Assembly (NCBI GenBank): GCA_003427395.1
Contig: BFEA01001222.1
Location: 67,820-96,541, forward strand
Reading direction: 5' to 3'
DNA length: 28,722 nucleotides
DNA from: Chara braunii
Lineage: Eukaryota; Streptophyta; Charophyceae; Charales; Characeae
The position numbers and the translations under genes are program-made. Each line of letters starts with the position of its first letter. Position 1 is the stretch's first letter. The notes under the pieces were generated by a model. The model had not been told where the DNA came from. It made no database searches and saw nothing but the letters and a program-made list of their open reading frames with translations. This document shows positions 10,391 to 19,700 of the stretch, one piece after another.

Positions 10391-12430
10391 ACCCCCAAAT
10401 TAATTTCGGGGTGCGAAGAATGACCTGGGGGTTATGACCCACCGCTGAAGGGGTGCAAAAACTATATTGGGGGTTCGACTCTCACTTTGGGGGGGTTAAA
10501 TTAATTTCGGGGTGCAGAAACTATTTGGGGAGAGCGAGCGGGAGCTTAGAGGGGTGCAATTTTATTTTGGGGTCTGAACGATTTTGCAAGGGTTACGGCC
10601 CACTGCTAAAGGGGTAAAAAATTATTTTGGGGGTCGAAGAATGACCTGGGGGTTAGGACCCACCGCTGAAGGGATGCAAAAACTATATTTGGGGTTCGAC
10701 TCTCATTTTGGGGGGTTAAATTAATTTCGGGGTGCCAAGAATGACCTCGGGGTTAAGACCCACCGCTAGAGGGGTCCAAAAATTATATTGGGGTTTGGAT
10801 TTTCACTTTGGAGGGGTGAAATTAATTTCGGAGTGCCAAGAATGACCTAGAGCGGTCCAAAAATTATATTGGGGGTGGGATTCTCACTTTGGGGCGGTGA
10901 AATTAACTTCGGGGTGCGAAGAATGACCAGGGAGTTAGGACCCCCCGCTATAGGGGTCCAAAAATTATATAGGGGGTCAGATTCTCACTTTGGGGGGGGT
11001 TAAATTAAGTTCGGGGTGCGAAGAATGACCTGGGGGTTAGGACCCACCGCTATAGGGGTCCAAAAATTATATTGGGGGTCGGATTCTCATTTTGGGGGGT
11101 AAAATTAATTTCGGGATATGAAGAATGACCTGGGGGTTACGACCCACCACTACAGGGGTCTAAAAATTATATAGGGGGCTGAATTATCACTTTGGGGGGT
11201 TGGAATTTATTTCGGGGTCCGAAGAATGACCTGGGGGTTAGGACCCACCGCTATAGGGGTCCAAAAATTATATAGGGGGTCGGATTCTCACTTTGGGGGG
11301 GGGTAAATTAATTTCGGGATGTGAAGAATGACCTGGGGGTAAGGACCCACCGCTATAGAGGTCCAAAAATTATATAGGGGTTCAGATTCTCAGTTTGGGG
11401 GGATGAAATTAATTTCCGGATGCAAAGAATGACCTGGGGGTTAGGACCCACCGCTATAGGGGTCCAAAAATTATATAGGGGTTCAGATTCCCACTTTGGG
11501 GGGGTGAAATTAATTTCGGGGTGCGAAGAATGACCTCACGGTTAGGACGCACCGCTATAGGGGTCCAAAAATTATATAGAGGTTCGGATTCTCATTTTGG
11601 GGTTAGGTTACCAATGGTCCGGGGGTTGGTCGTCTCCCCCGGACGTCTCCCCATACGTTCGGTACCCCCGTCGTCCGGACAAACAATTTGTTTTTTTCAA
11701 AAAAAAAATATATATATTTTTTTCAGTTTTTGATTTTTAACTTATGATCGGATGCGAATTTGAACATAACTCCAAGCCAAAAATGATATAGGGGTTCGGA
11801 TTCCCACTTTGGGGGGGTGAAATTAATTTCGGGGCGCGAAGAATGACCTCACGGTTAGGACGCACCGCTATAGGGGTGCAAAAATTATATAGGGGTTCGG
11901 ATTCTCACTTTGGGGTTAGGTTACCAATGGTCCGGGGGCCTGTCGTCTCCCCCGAACGTCTCCCCATACGTCCGGTACCCCCGTCGTACGGAAAAACAAT
12001 TATTTTTTTTCCAAAAAAAAAAATTTTTTCCAATTTTTTTTTTTTTTTTTTTTCGTTTTTTGATTTTTTACTCACGATTGGATGCGAATTTGAACATGAC
12101 TCCAAGGAAAAAGTTGCTTGTATTGTTATATTACATAACATATATTGTTTTCAAATTTTTCTAAGATTGTTTTTTTTTTTTTTTTTTTTTGCGCTAGGTC
12201 GGACATACCCTGTCCGGTCGAACATCCCGGACGGTCAGGGGGGTCCCGGACGTCCGATCCAACAATCTAGCTTTGGGGGGGTTAAATTAATTTCAAGGTG
12301 CCAAGAATGACTTGGGGGTTAGGACCCACCGCTATAGGGGTCCAAAAATTATATTGGGAGTCGGATTCTCACTTTGAGGGGGTGGAATTAATTTTGGGGT
12401 GCGAAGAATGACCTGGGGGTTAGGTCCCAA
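10391..12430 (+). repeat. minisatellite field, G-rich ~101-bp tandem array (block 2)
   Basis: The landmark gaagaatgacctgggggtta recurs at about 10415, 10636, 10736, 10837, 10918, 11020, 11120, 11221, 11323, 11424, 11525, 11838, 12302 and 12403, mostly 100-102 bp apart. The G-rich strand is +, opposite to the flanking blocks. Each unit also carries ccgctataggggtccaaaaa and tctcactttgggggg. ORFs across it are not protein-like. Confidence 0.95.
11597..12270. repeat. GC-rich blocks inserted in the 101-bp array, copied once
   Basis: A block with taccaatggtccgggggttg, ctcccccggacgtctcccca and a poly-A/T stretch (11597-11790) recurs with small changes at 11910-12110, offset 313 bp, together with the flanking array unit. 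The second copy continues through poly-T runs (12033-12056, 12171-12190) to a GC-rich piece with the 10-bp palindrome CGGACGTCCG near 12248. It looks like a short inserted element that was then duplicated with the satellite. Confidence 0.75.
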
Positions 12431-12870
12431 AATAAATTTTCTATCCCTTTAGCGGTGGGCTGTACCCCCCGAAAAATCATTCCGACCCTCAAAATAACTT
12501 GTACCCCCCTTAACAAAGTGTCGGACCCCAAAAATAATTTCTGGGAGGAAAAGGGGATGGCGGTCGTACCCTCCAAGTCATGGTTTCAACCCCCGAAATC
12601 AGCTTCTACCCCCCTTAAACAAGTGTCGGACCCCCAAAATATTTTTTATACCCCTTTAGCGGTGAAGCGTACCCCCCGCAAAATTGTGCAGACCCCAAAA
12701 TTATATGCAACGATCTCAAATCCCGCTCGCTCTCCCAAAATAGTTTCTGCACCCTAACAGCGGTGAGTCGGACCAAAAGTAATTGTGCAAGCCCCCGAAA
12801 CTAGTTTCTACCCCCCTTAAGTCACAGTCCGACCCCCGAAATAATTATTGTTACCTTAAAGCGGTCGGTA
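12431..12870 (-). repeat. minisatellite field, C-rich orientation (block 3)
   Basis: The orientation flips back near 12430. The stretch 12600-12865 is a direct copy of about 10085-10345, sharing ctcgctctcccaaaatagtt, agaccccaaaatta and the Ca/ttaa landmarks, about 2.52 kb away. Confidence 0.85.
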
Positions 12871-13478
12871 TCCATGCGAGACACCGACAAGATCCTTCTG
12901 CGTCGCAAGGTCGATTCGTAAGTCTGAGAGCTACAGACGTTGGGCACAGCCGTCGGGTGGCTTCCGCTATAAGGAGATCCATATATTTGCCACGACAACG
13001 GCGTCCAAGCGTTTGTAGAGAAGGGTTTCAGGGGTTGGGGGAATGCTTTTTTTTTTTTTTTTTAGGGGGGGGGGTGAGTGCGCAGGTGCCTAGGGCCACG
13101 TATTCCGGACACCGCGCATCATTTCAGTTTTTCCGAAAACCGCAGTAGCGGCTCATTTTCACGTTTAACGGGATTTCAACGGGATTTTTTCAGTTTCAAT
13201 TGGATTCAACGGGAGTTTAATTTCCCTGTTCCCCGTTAAAAAGACACACAACCTACGCCTATTCATGTTCCTACAGAAATTTCACCAAGCTTTCTGAGGC
13301 GGATTTGGAAACACTCACAAACAAGAAAGGACACGTTTGCGGGAAGTGCGCTGACAAATTCCGGGGTCCCCAACTGCCAAACAAAACTCCTAGCGCGCTT
13401 GCGAAGCCGCGCATAATTCCTACGTAAGGTCATGGATTTTTGAAGAAAAACAAAACAAAAATTCTGAGAATTCTGAGT
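12871..13478. other. unassigned region with a short trace of the ParB-family minisatellite
   Basis: At about 12998-13030 the + strand carries caagcgtttgtagagaaggg, matching the unit of the 41-bp minisatellite at 23.4-23.6 kb (there on the minus strand) and reading QAFVEKGF. The remainder holds G and T homopolymer runs (13045-13075) and repeated aacgggattt near 13165-13215. No gene was seen. Confidence 0.55.
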
Positions 13479-13602
13479 AACCCTAAACCCTGAACCCTAA
13501 ACCCTGAACCCTAAACCCTAAACCCTGAACCCTAAACCCTAAACCCTAAATTCTGAACCCTAAACCCTCAACCCTCAACCCTAAACCCTAAACCCTAAAC
13601 CT
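13479..13602 (+). repeat. interstitial telomere-like array (CCCTAAA/CCCTGAA)
   Basis: About 17 heptamers, mostly CCCTAAA (the Arabidopsis-type plant telomere repeat) with CCCTGAA and CCCTCAA variants. The array is short, degenerate and internal, so it is an interstitial relic or a seeded repeat rather than a chromosome end. It ends about 100 bp before the ParB-like open frame. Confidence 0.95.
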
Positions 13603-13703
13603 GCTGTTGGTTTGGTGCTATTTTCATTGCTGGTGATTTTTCTGTTGTTATTATGACTGTGTTCTCGTTTCACTCATGTGTTCTTTGACGCAGTTGTTTT
13701 TGC

Positions 13704-14702
13704 TTGTGTGTGCAAAGATTCTTTCAAGAACTTGCGCATTACTTAAGTCCCCGTTTGACTCGCAATCTTCTTCCATTCAAGCCGGAGCCAAAGCCTGCAG
13801 GGATCGCAACCCCCGGCCCGTCGAGACACAGAAGTTCGCGTGAGAGACCGAGGACTGCGACTGATGTTGTTTCCCCGCAGACATGTGTGGAGTCATCAGG
13901 ACCTCTGGAGAGAGGATCGAGCACGAAAGCGAGGGGTGGAAAAAAGAAGATGTGCACTACTAAGCCTGCTGCGTTTGACAATGGGAAAGGGAAAGCTACC
14001 GCGTCCGAGAAAGGGAAAGGGATAGGTAATGCGTCTGGGAAAGAGAAAGAGAAAGTTGCACAAGAGGAGCTGCAAGTACCTCGAGGTCTCGTGCCAGGAG
14101 AACTTACCGACGAGATGGTACGGGCCTGGGACGAACTTCAAAGTTTGCAGCAGAAGAAAATCTCCCAAGAGCCATTTTATCTGCCCATGACATGTCTCAA
14201 GAGACCCTCGGTGGATGGGACCGGAAACAGGTCTTTGGAGGTTCGGGAGCTTGATGAAAATCATGTCTCGACGTTCATGGACTCCATGATCGCTTGCCCG
14301 ACTGGAGATCATCTTCCCTTCGTTGGTGTCGTGGATCCAGAGGAAGTGAAAGACAAGTCGGAAGTGGATCTCGACCGGTTGAGAAGGGGCGGCTACAACA
14401 TTTACGTGCTTGGAGGTGGACATTGTCGGGAGGCGAGAGAACGACCGAGACAGATCTACCCGGATATGCACGACTACAACTGGAATGTTTGCTATGTCTA
14501 TGCAGGCCTTTCGACGGATGAGGCAAGGCAGATGGCACACAAGCACAATCTGGCAGCTCGCTACCACAGAGACATGAACTTCATCGAAAAGATGAAATGC
14601 TGGCGGAATGTCTTCGAACGAAAGGGCTCTGTGAAGATTGCGGATGTCAAGATAGCTTGCCTGCGTGAGTATGGGATACCAGTCAATCCAAAGAAGATGT
14701 AG
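13704..14702 (+). CDS. ParB-like domain protein (N-terminal part of a ParB-methyltransferase fusion)
   Basis: An open frame of 332 codons. It begins at a TTG and an upstream TGA lies at 13686. The first ATG is at 13950 (residue 83), so either an upstream exon exists or translation starts there. Residues 1-120 are low-complexity with Lys/Gly repeats. Residues about 178-310 resemble the ParB/Srx nuclease-like fold: a strand-helix start (LEVRELDENHVSTFMDSM), a core box YVLGGGHCREAR (234-245), and then a helical stretch HNLAARYHRDMNFIEKMKCW (281-300) in the place where ParB proteins have their N-r-dl-s-E segment. It ends in TAG at 14700, but the same frame continues as protein-like sequence into the methyltransferase part, so the stop looks like a lesion or a readthrough point. 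ParB-like domains fused to DNA methyltransferases are known from phages and bacteria. Whether nuclease or DNA-binding activity remains is unknown. Confidence 0.7.
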   Translation: MCVQRFFQELAHYLSPRLTRNLLPFKPEPKPAGIATPGPSRHRSSRERPRTATDVVSPQTCVESSGPLERGSSTKARGGKKKMCTTKPAAFDNGKGKATASEKGKGIGNASGKEKEKVAQEELQVPRGLVPGELTDEMVRAWDELQSLQQKKISQEPFYLPMTCLKRPSVDGTGNRSLEVRELDENHVSTFMDSMIACPTGDHLPFVGVVDPEEVKDKSEVDLDRLRRGGYNIYVLGGGHCREARERPRQIYPDMHDYNWNVCYVYAGLSTDEARQMAHKHNLAARYHRDMNFIEKMKCWRNVFERKGSVKIADVKIACLREYGIPVNPKKM

Positions 14703-15602
14703 ACCAATGACCCGCTGTTGCAGATTGCCATGCGCCCGAAAGAGATCTGGGACCTGCAGTTGAAGATTTTTGAGATGTGGAAGAGGAGAGAGGTGAAGGA
14801 CCAGAAATTGAAGCCTGTGGCAAAGAGCCAGATTCGTACAGAGGTCACTCCAGAATCCATCGAATCTGAAGGCGGGAAGCAGACAAGGAAAGGGAAAAGG
14901 CTGGACAAGGCAGCGGCAAGGGAACAGGAGATGGCGTTTTTCAATCCCCGCCTGAAGTTAAAGGACAACAAAATCCCGATGGTGCCATTCGACATGCCCG
15001 CGCAGCCATGCATTACGATGGGCAACATCCCTCCGGAAGCAATCGTCCCTGTTCTGACGGTGGTCACCTTCAAACAGATCTCCCTCGACGAAATGGAGAG
15101 GAAGTTCAAGGTCGTCAAGAAATTTGGCTACGTCGCGAAGACCTTCTACGATGGTGTGAAGTGCAAGGACTTCAAAACTGCTGAAGAATTGTATCCTTTG
15201 CACACCACAACGGATGTTCTTAAACCCTTCATCGGCAATTTTGACAGGTGCGGGGCTAAGCCCACTGCTTTGTTGGACCACATAGAACGAGCTAAGGAGT
15301 GGAGGAAGATGGAGGACAAGAGAATAAAGGAGGCAGAAAGAGCAACTCGCAATTTCTTTCGAGCTGCGGCTTTGGACGAGCCTTTCGCTGATTGGACGGA
15401 GGTCAAACATGATGGGTGCGCAGACCTGGTCAAGGTGATTCAGGGTGACATGTTGCATTTGTCACAGCTNTTGAAGAAAAAACTGNCGATTTCTCTCGCT
15501 ATCTTTGACTTTCCCTACGGTTCTGCCTATAAAGGTCATGCACGTGACACGGAGCCATTCCCTGAGCATGACATTGTGGATGTGCTACAGAATGTCAAGT
15601 AG
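14703..15602 (+). CDS. linker and first half of N4/N6-type DNA methyltransferase domain
   Basis: Exactly in frame with the preceding ParB-like segment and separated only by the TAG at 14700-14702. The first Met is at 14718. About 235 residues of helical linker (charged, AEELYPLHTT near residue 155) lead to VKVIQGDMLHLSQ (about 238-250). AIFDFPYGSAY (261-271) follows. DFPYG is where DNA aminomethyltransferases carry catalytic motif IV, usually (D/N)PP(Y/F), so the first Pro is replaced by Phe. The frame ends in TAG at 15600 inside the methyltransferase fold. Expected activity for the family is methylation of adenine N6 or cytosine N4 in DNA, with the cofactor site supplied by the next segment. 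Two n (15470, 15486) fall just before motif IV. Confidence 0.65.
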   Translation, partial: TNDPLLQIAMRPKEIWDLQLKIFEMWKRREVKDQKLKPVAKSQIRTEVTPESIESEGGKQTRKGKRLDKAAAREQEMAFFNPRLKLKDNKIPMVPFDMPAQPCITMGNIPPEAIVPVLTVVTFKQISLDEMERKFKVVKKFGYVAKTFYDGVKCKDFKTAEELYPLHTTTDVLKPFIGNFDRCGAKPTALLDHIERAKEWRKMEDKRIKEAERATRNFFRAAALDEPFADWTEVKHDGCADLVKVIQGDMLHLSQXLKKKLXISLAIFDFPYGSAYKGHARDTEPFPEHDIVDVLQNVK

Positions 15603-16564
15603 GTAACCAGCGCAGCGCTGTGGACAGTCGCTGGTTTCTGCTCTGTGGACATGCTTCCCTCAGTCCGGTCTGCGTTTGCGAAAGTCTGCAATGCTGGCCA
15701 AGAGTTTCTCACGTGGTGCAAGCCCAACGTGACAAATCCCGGTGGCCCCAGGCTTGTCAGTGCGACGGAGTTCTGCGTGCTGGGGTACTACAATGTGACG
15801 GGGCACCATGAGATGGCTCATTATAACTTTTCCCCGACCGATCCATGCCACAATTTTCAGCTTTTTGATATGGTCACGCGCAAGTTTGTGCACCTGAGTG
15901 ACAACTTGGTGTTGTGTCCGTACCAAAAGCCGTACACTCTGTACTTCTGGTTGGTCAGGAAGTTCTCACCTCCCGACGCCACGGTTTTGGACGGCTTCTC
16001 TGGATAGGTGCGGGGGCCATTGCCTGCGTTTTGGCAGATAGGAACTGCCTTGTTGTGGAACTGGACAAACGCTGTGCAAAGGGAATCTGGATGAGACTTC
16101 TCACCGACATCGAGGAGACATTAAGAAGAGAAAAGCCGAGAGAGGGAAAGGGCAAGGGGAAGGAACACCAGCAAGATGCGGACATTGAGGTCTCCGGGGA
16201 CGACGAACCGGTGACACACGAAAAGACCAGTGAGAATCAGGAGTCGGTTCCTGGTTGTTTAGCAGCGGGCCAGTCTACAGCGGAGGCCAGTGTCAGCAGA
16301 GAGGCAACAACAGTTGCCCAACAGCAGGGGACGGATGTGGCGCTGCCTGCAGATCAGCAGCAAAGGGTGAATGTACCTTCTGCGGCAGAAAAAGTTGTGG
16401 TCGCTGCCGTTCAGCATGGCGTAAAGAGGGAGGATTTCGGCGCAGCGTGGAAGAAGCGCAAACTGCCTGCGCTGCAGGACGAGCGTGAAGAAGGCGAACT
16501 TTCTCATCAGCACGCAGTCACTGTCGAGACTGGTGAAGTCACCAGACTGTCTGCGGATCCTTAG
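15603..16564 (+). pseudogene. second half of DNA methyltransferase domain and disordered tail (frameshifted)
   Basis: The frame continues from 15603 without a gap: VAGFCSVDMLPSV, then CPYQKPYTLYFWLVRKFSPP (15922-15981) and ATVLDGFSG (near 15982-16004). The latter two match the K-P helix and motif I (D-x-F-x-G) that close beta-class methyltransferases. A TAG at 16005 follows. The rest of motif I, GAGAIACVLADRNCLVVELD, is in the next frame, so one base was lost or two gained near 16003-16009. The second frame runs on to TAG at 16562 as a hydrophilic tail with Lys-Gly and Gln-rich stretches. Order IV then I fits the beta circular permutation. As written this copy cannot give a complete enzyme without readthrough and a shift, unless the base calls are wrong. 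Confidence 0.65.
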
Positions 16565-17340
16565 AGGGAAGACGTCACACGGAGCCAGGATTCCAACAGA
16601 GCCACGGGCAATACTCGTGGTTGTAAAAGAAAGATCGGTGGAGAGGAGGTAGTTAGCTCCCTGAGTGGCGTCGTGGTAGGTCCGCGCAGCCGCGCACGTT
16701 GACTTGCCTAGGTACAGGTCTCTAAACTCTTGTAAGGGCACATATAGTTCTATAACAACTTTTCGTTATAATATTATATATCGTCTGCGCTCTTGCAATT
16801 ATTTTCAGATCTGTAACTTAGTAGATGTCCTAGCTTTGTCAGTGTGCACATGTCGTTCGGTTGCATTCCGACAAGAGCCGAGGTAGACCTTGCCAGTAAG
16901 TGGCGGTCATGAGCAACCATTCACCCTCAAGAGATTAAATTCTCTTGGAAGGAAAGGTCGAGCACTGTGCACACTTTGTTTCATTTATCAGGGGGCAGCT
17001 AAAAGTTTTGGCATTTGCATATTCCCCTCGTCACTGGTTTGCTAGCTGTCGCTTTTGCCTTGCTTTGAAAGCCACCATCCACTACTCTGGCTGTTCAAGT
17101 TTTGTCTTCGTTCCTTGCTTTTCTTAATCGTGTGTCCTCTGTTGGTGCTGCTTTTGTGGTTTCTCCGCTGCTGGTAGTGTTTACGTTTTGNCTCTGCTGT
17201 TGTATTATAGTCCTATATCGTTTTAAGTCCAGAAACATCGTTGGTTGTTAAAGTCCTACATCGCTGCTGCCATTTCTACTGCTGCTGTGATATAGTTCTA
17301 TAACTATCGACGCTGTGATATAGTTCTATAATTACCACCG
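16565..17340. other. 3' flank of the methyltransferase gene with palindrome cluster
   Basis: No gene. Four exact copies of TATAG-NN-CTATA occur at 16743, 17206, 17291 and 17319, with a weaker one at 17249. A 12-bp perfect palindrome, TATAATATTATA, lies at 16767-16778. The cluster begins about 180 bp after the last stop of the methyltransferase frame. Confidence 0.8.
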
Positions 17341-17660
17341 TTGCTGCGCTGTAGTCCAAGATCCGTTTTTGTTGCTTTGTTCCCTTGCTTGCACTACTGC
17401 TGCTGCAAATTGCTATTTCCACGGCTGTTGTTGTTGCTGCTGTTGCCGTTGCTTCTAATGTTGCTGCTACTCTCCTTTTCTTGGCTGCTGTCTAGTGGGC
17501 TTTTATCTACTGCTAACACTGCTGTTGTCGGTAAGCCCATTTTAGGTGGTCTTTCATCTGCTGCTGTCACTAAGCCATATTCTCGTGATTTTGCTGCTGC
17601 CGCAGCTTGGTTGTTCGTGCCGCTGGTTTGTTCTTGCCGTCATTGCTGATGCTGGGGACA
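17341..17660 (+). repeat. TGC/TGT trinucleotide-rich region
   Basis: The sequence is dominated by imperfect TGC and TGT triplets (gttgttgctgctgttgccgt near 17425). The ORF over it is Leu-rich low complexity and is best explained by the repeat. Confidence 0.65.
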
Positions 17661-18011
17661 TGGAAGTAGCGACTGGTTCATTACTTCCATCAGTTAAGGA
17701 TAGCTTTTCTGTGAGTTGTTTTGACCAAGAGTGTTTACTTCACGGTCAACAGTAGTTCGTTTTCCTTTCCATAAACTACTGTTGGGCCTTTTCTTTGATT
17801 CCGCTTCGGTTTTTCGATGTTCGTCTGTTGGTCAAAATAGTTACATATCTGATTCTTGCCTCTTTCTGTTTTGAGACGCCACTTTTTTGCAGGTAGTGAG
17901 ATATTTGACAGACACTTCTCAGTCGCCTCTTTTTGGCAGAACTGTATATTGTTTCAAGTGCACATCACACTTTGCAGTACGAGACACTATCAGTTTTAAG
18001 CCATTTTTGCG

Positions 18012-18057
18012 AGTTGTATTGGGTGTCTTTGTTGTTTGTTTGTTTCTTTGTTTGTTT

Positions 18058-18095
<38 letters not shown>
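18012..18095. repeat. (GTTT)n followed by a 37-base poly-T
   Basis: Several tttg units run into an uninterrupted T run at 18059-18095. On the minus strand this is a poly-A tail of the kind left by LINE-mediated insertion, but no matching body was recognised to the left. Confidence 0.7.
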
Positions 18096-18099
<4 letters not shown>

Positions 18100-18119
18100 G
18101 CCAAATAAGAGCAATACAA

Positions 18120-18586
18120 TGAACTCAAATGTCAGTGTTAGCCTCTTCTCGCCACCATCAACAATGTATCCATTGTTGCCCTTCTTGATTGGCGCTCAAC
18201 GCCTAACACACCACTTCTCTGAACTTATGCTAGCCTACACTACGAGATGCAACCAGGATCAGAGAGCACTGCTAACGGCGGATGCATGACATTGGAAGTT
18301 GGAAGCCAAAACAGCTAGCTTGGCAGATCGCGACCCCTTCAAGCTTGCTTTGTACACAACGATGATTCTGGTCGTTTGCAGTGGTTACATCACATCAGTG
18401 ACATCAGTGTTAAAAGTATTAGAGAGATGATTGGGGTACGTAAGTTCCAGACAAGAGATCAACCATGGCACAACATCCGTCATATTCAAAAGAAGACTTG
18501 AGAACTATCCCAATACTACCTGCACACTATTCATAGGAGAATCTCCTTCACAATGAATGTCAGTGAGTCCTTCTTCATCACCTAGC
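18120..18586 (+). pseudogene. decayed unrecognised coding sequence
   Basis: Two overlapping + frames give protein-like text. The first runs from 18120 through a TGA at 18287 to about 18360 (HWKLEAKTASLADRDPFKLA after the stop). The second runs from 18361 to 18586 with one TGA near 18498 (QWLHHISDISVKSIREMIGV, QTRDQPWHNIRHIQKK). Together they suggest one coding region with a frameshift and stops, probably from a retroelement given the surroundings. I do not recognise the family. Confidence 0.35.
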
Positions 18587-18589
18587 CCC

Positions 18590-18810
18590 CTCTATCGTGG
18601 TTTGCCCCCCATCCCCTTAGAAAAATTGCTACCCGCACGGGGCACTGAGTGGATTATCCAGGCCCCGGTGGCTGAGGTCCTTTTTGGGAGTCCGGTGAGA
18701 AGCTGGGATGGCAAGTAGCTTAGGTCCTTCTTCCGTCCCACATCCAACTCTAACAAGGTGCCATCGTTACCCTTATGAGTATACCCTAGCCTAATCTACA
18801 CAAAAAAAAA
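18590..18810 (+). mobile_element. possible short retroelement 3' end with poly-A
   Basis: A GC-rich stretch with no ORF ends in ctacacaaaaaaaaaa (A run to 18810), the layout of a SINE or LINE 3' end. No clear RNA polymerase III boxes or target-site duplication could be defined. Confidence 0.3.
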
Positions 18811-19214
18811 ATATTCGTCCTAACATTCGGATTTCAAAAGGATCACCGTTCGCCTGCAAATATACGAAACAACCTGGTGAGCTAGCTGAGGAAGAACAAT
18901 AACAGAGAATTACACAGACAGAGCAGGACTCAACAGCACGATCAACCATGCACTCATTCAAAATTTGCACTCCACACAACCATCCATCTACTAGGGCATC
19001 GCCGTCTTAGGCGCTTAAGCTGCCCGCCATTGTTCATTTTTCCATTACCTCCGACCGCTCCACTTCTCTGTCAGATCTGCTTAAACCCTAAACCCCACGG
19101 AAGCCCACAAGTCTCTCTTTTCCTAAGGTCTCCCTTATCCTGCCTTAATCATCTTGGAAGTTAAAACCGTATGTCTAGCCTTCTGTTATTGCTATTATAT
19201 CTTCTCCTTTTAAG

Positions 19215-19640
19215 TATCTCTACCCTGACCTACCCAGAAACAGTATATTTATGGGGCGTCGCTAAGTCACTCTGGACCAAAATTACAGACTCTCCTTTGA
19301 ATTCCCTGAGAGCAAGGAGACGCTGTTGATAGGAAATGACCCTTCTATGGTGGGGCCACACTACCAGAAGCGCGCATTCCAGTTAATAAGGCAATACGTA
19401 CGATGGACGATATGGAAGCATAGGTGCGAGCAGGCCATCGGCAACAAGCAAATGCACAGGCAAGAAGCGAAGGAGACATTCTACAACCTAATGGAAACAG
19501 ACATCCGGACGCAATGGAAGAGAATTCGCAAGCACGTCCAGCAAAACCCAATGCAAGCCAAGGAGTTAACGGATAACTTTCAAAAGAAGGTCTTACTCCA
19601 AGAAAACATAGCAACGCTAACTGGGTGTCCTTTTTGTAAT
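19215..19640 (+). mobile_element. LINE ORF2 3'-end fragment (+)
   Basis: The reading YPETVYLWGVAKSLWTKITD (from about 19224) changes frame near 19290 and continues as KETLLIGNDP, HYQKRAFQLIRQYVRWTIWK and QAIGNKQMHRQEAKETFYNL to about 19640. This is the region after the zinc-binding (zf-RVT type) motif at the C-terminus of non-LTR retrotransposon ORF2. The same protein is present on the minus strand at 20.8-21.7 kb, about 60% alike over the shared part. It lacks reverse transcriptase and endonuclease, consistent with a truncated, decayed fragment. Confidence 0.7.
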
Positions 19641-19700
19641 CGTTACAAAGTCTACTTTGTGTTCCACTTCTGTTTGAGATTCTGCTACCTTCAGAGCTAA

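Noticed and set aside
14698-15618. Tiny GT...AG introns that would remove the TAG codons (25 bases at 14699, 17 bases at 15599)
   Set aside because: They are far below plausible intron length and would shift the frame.
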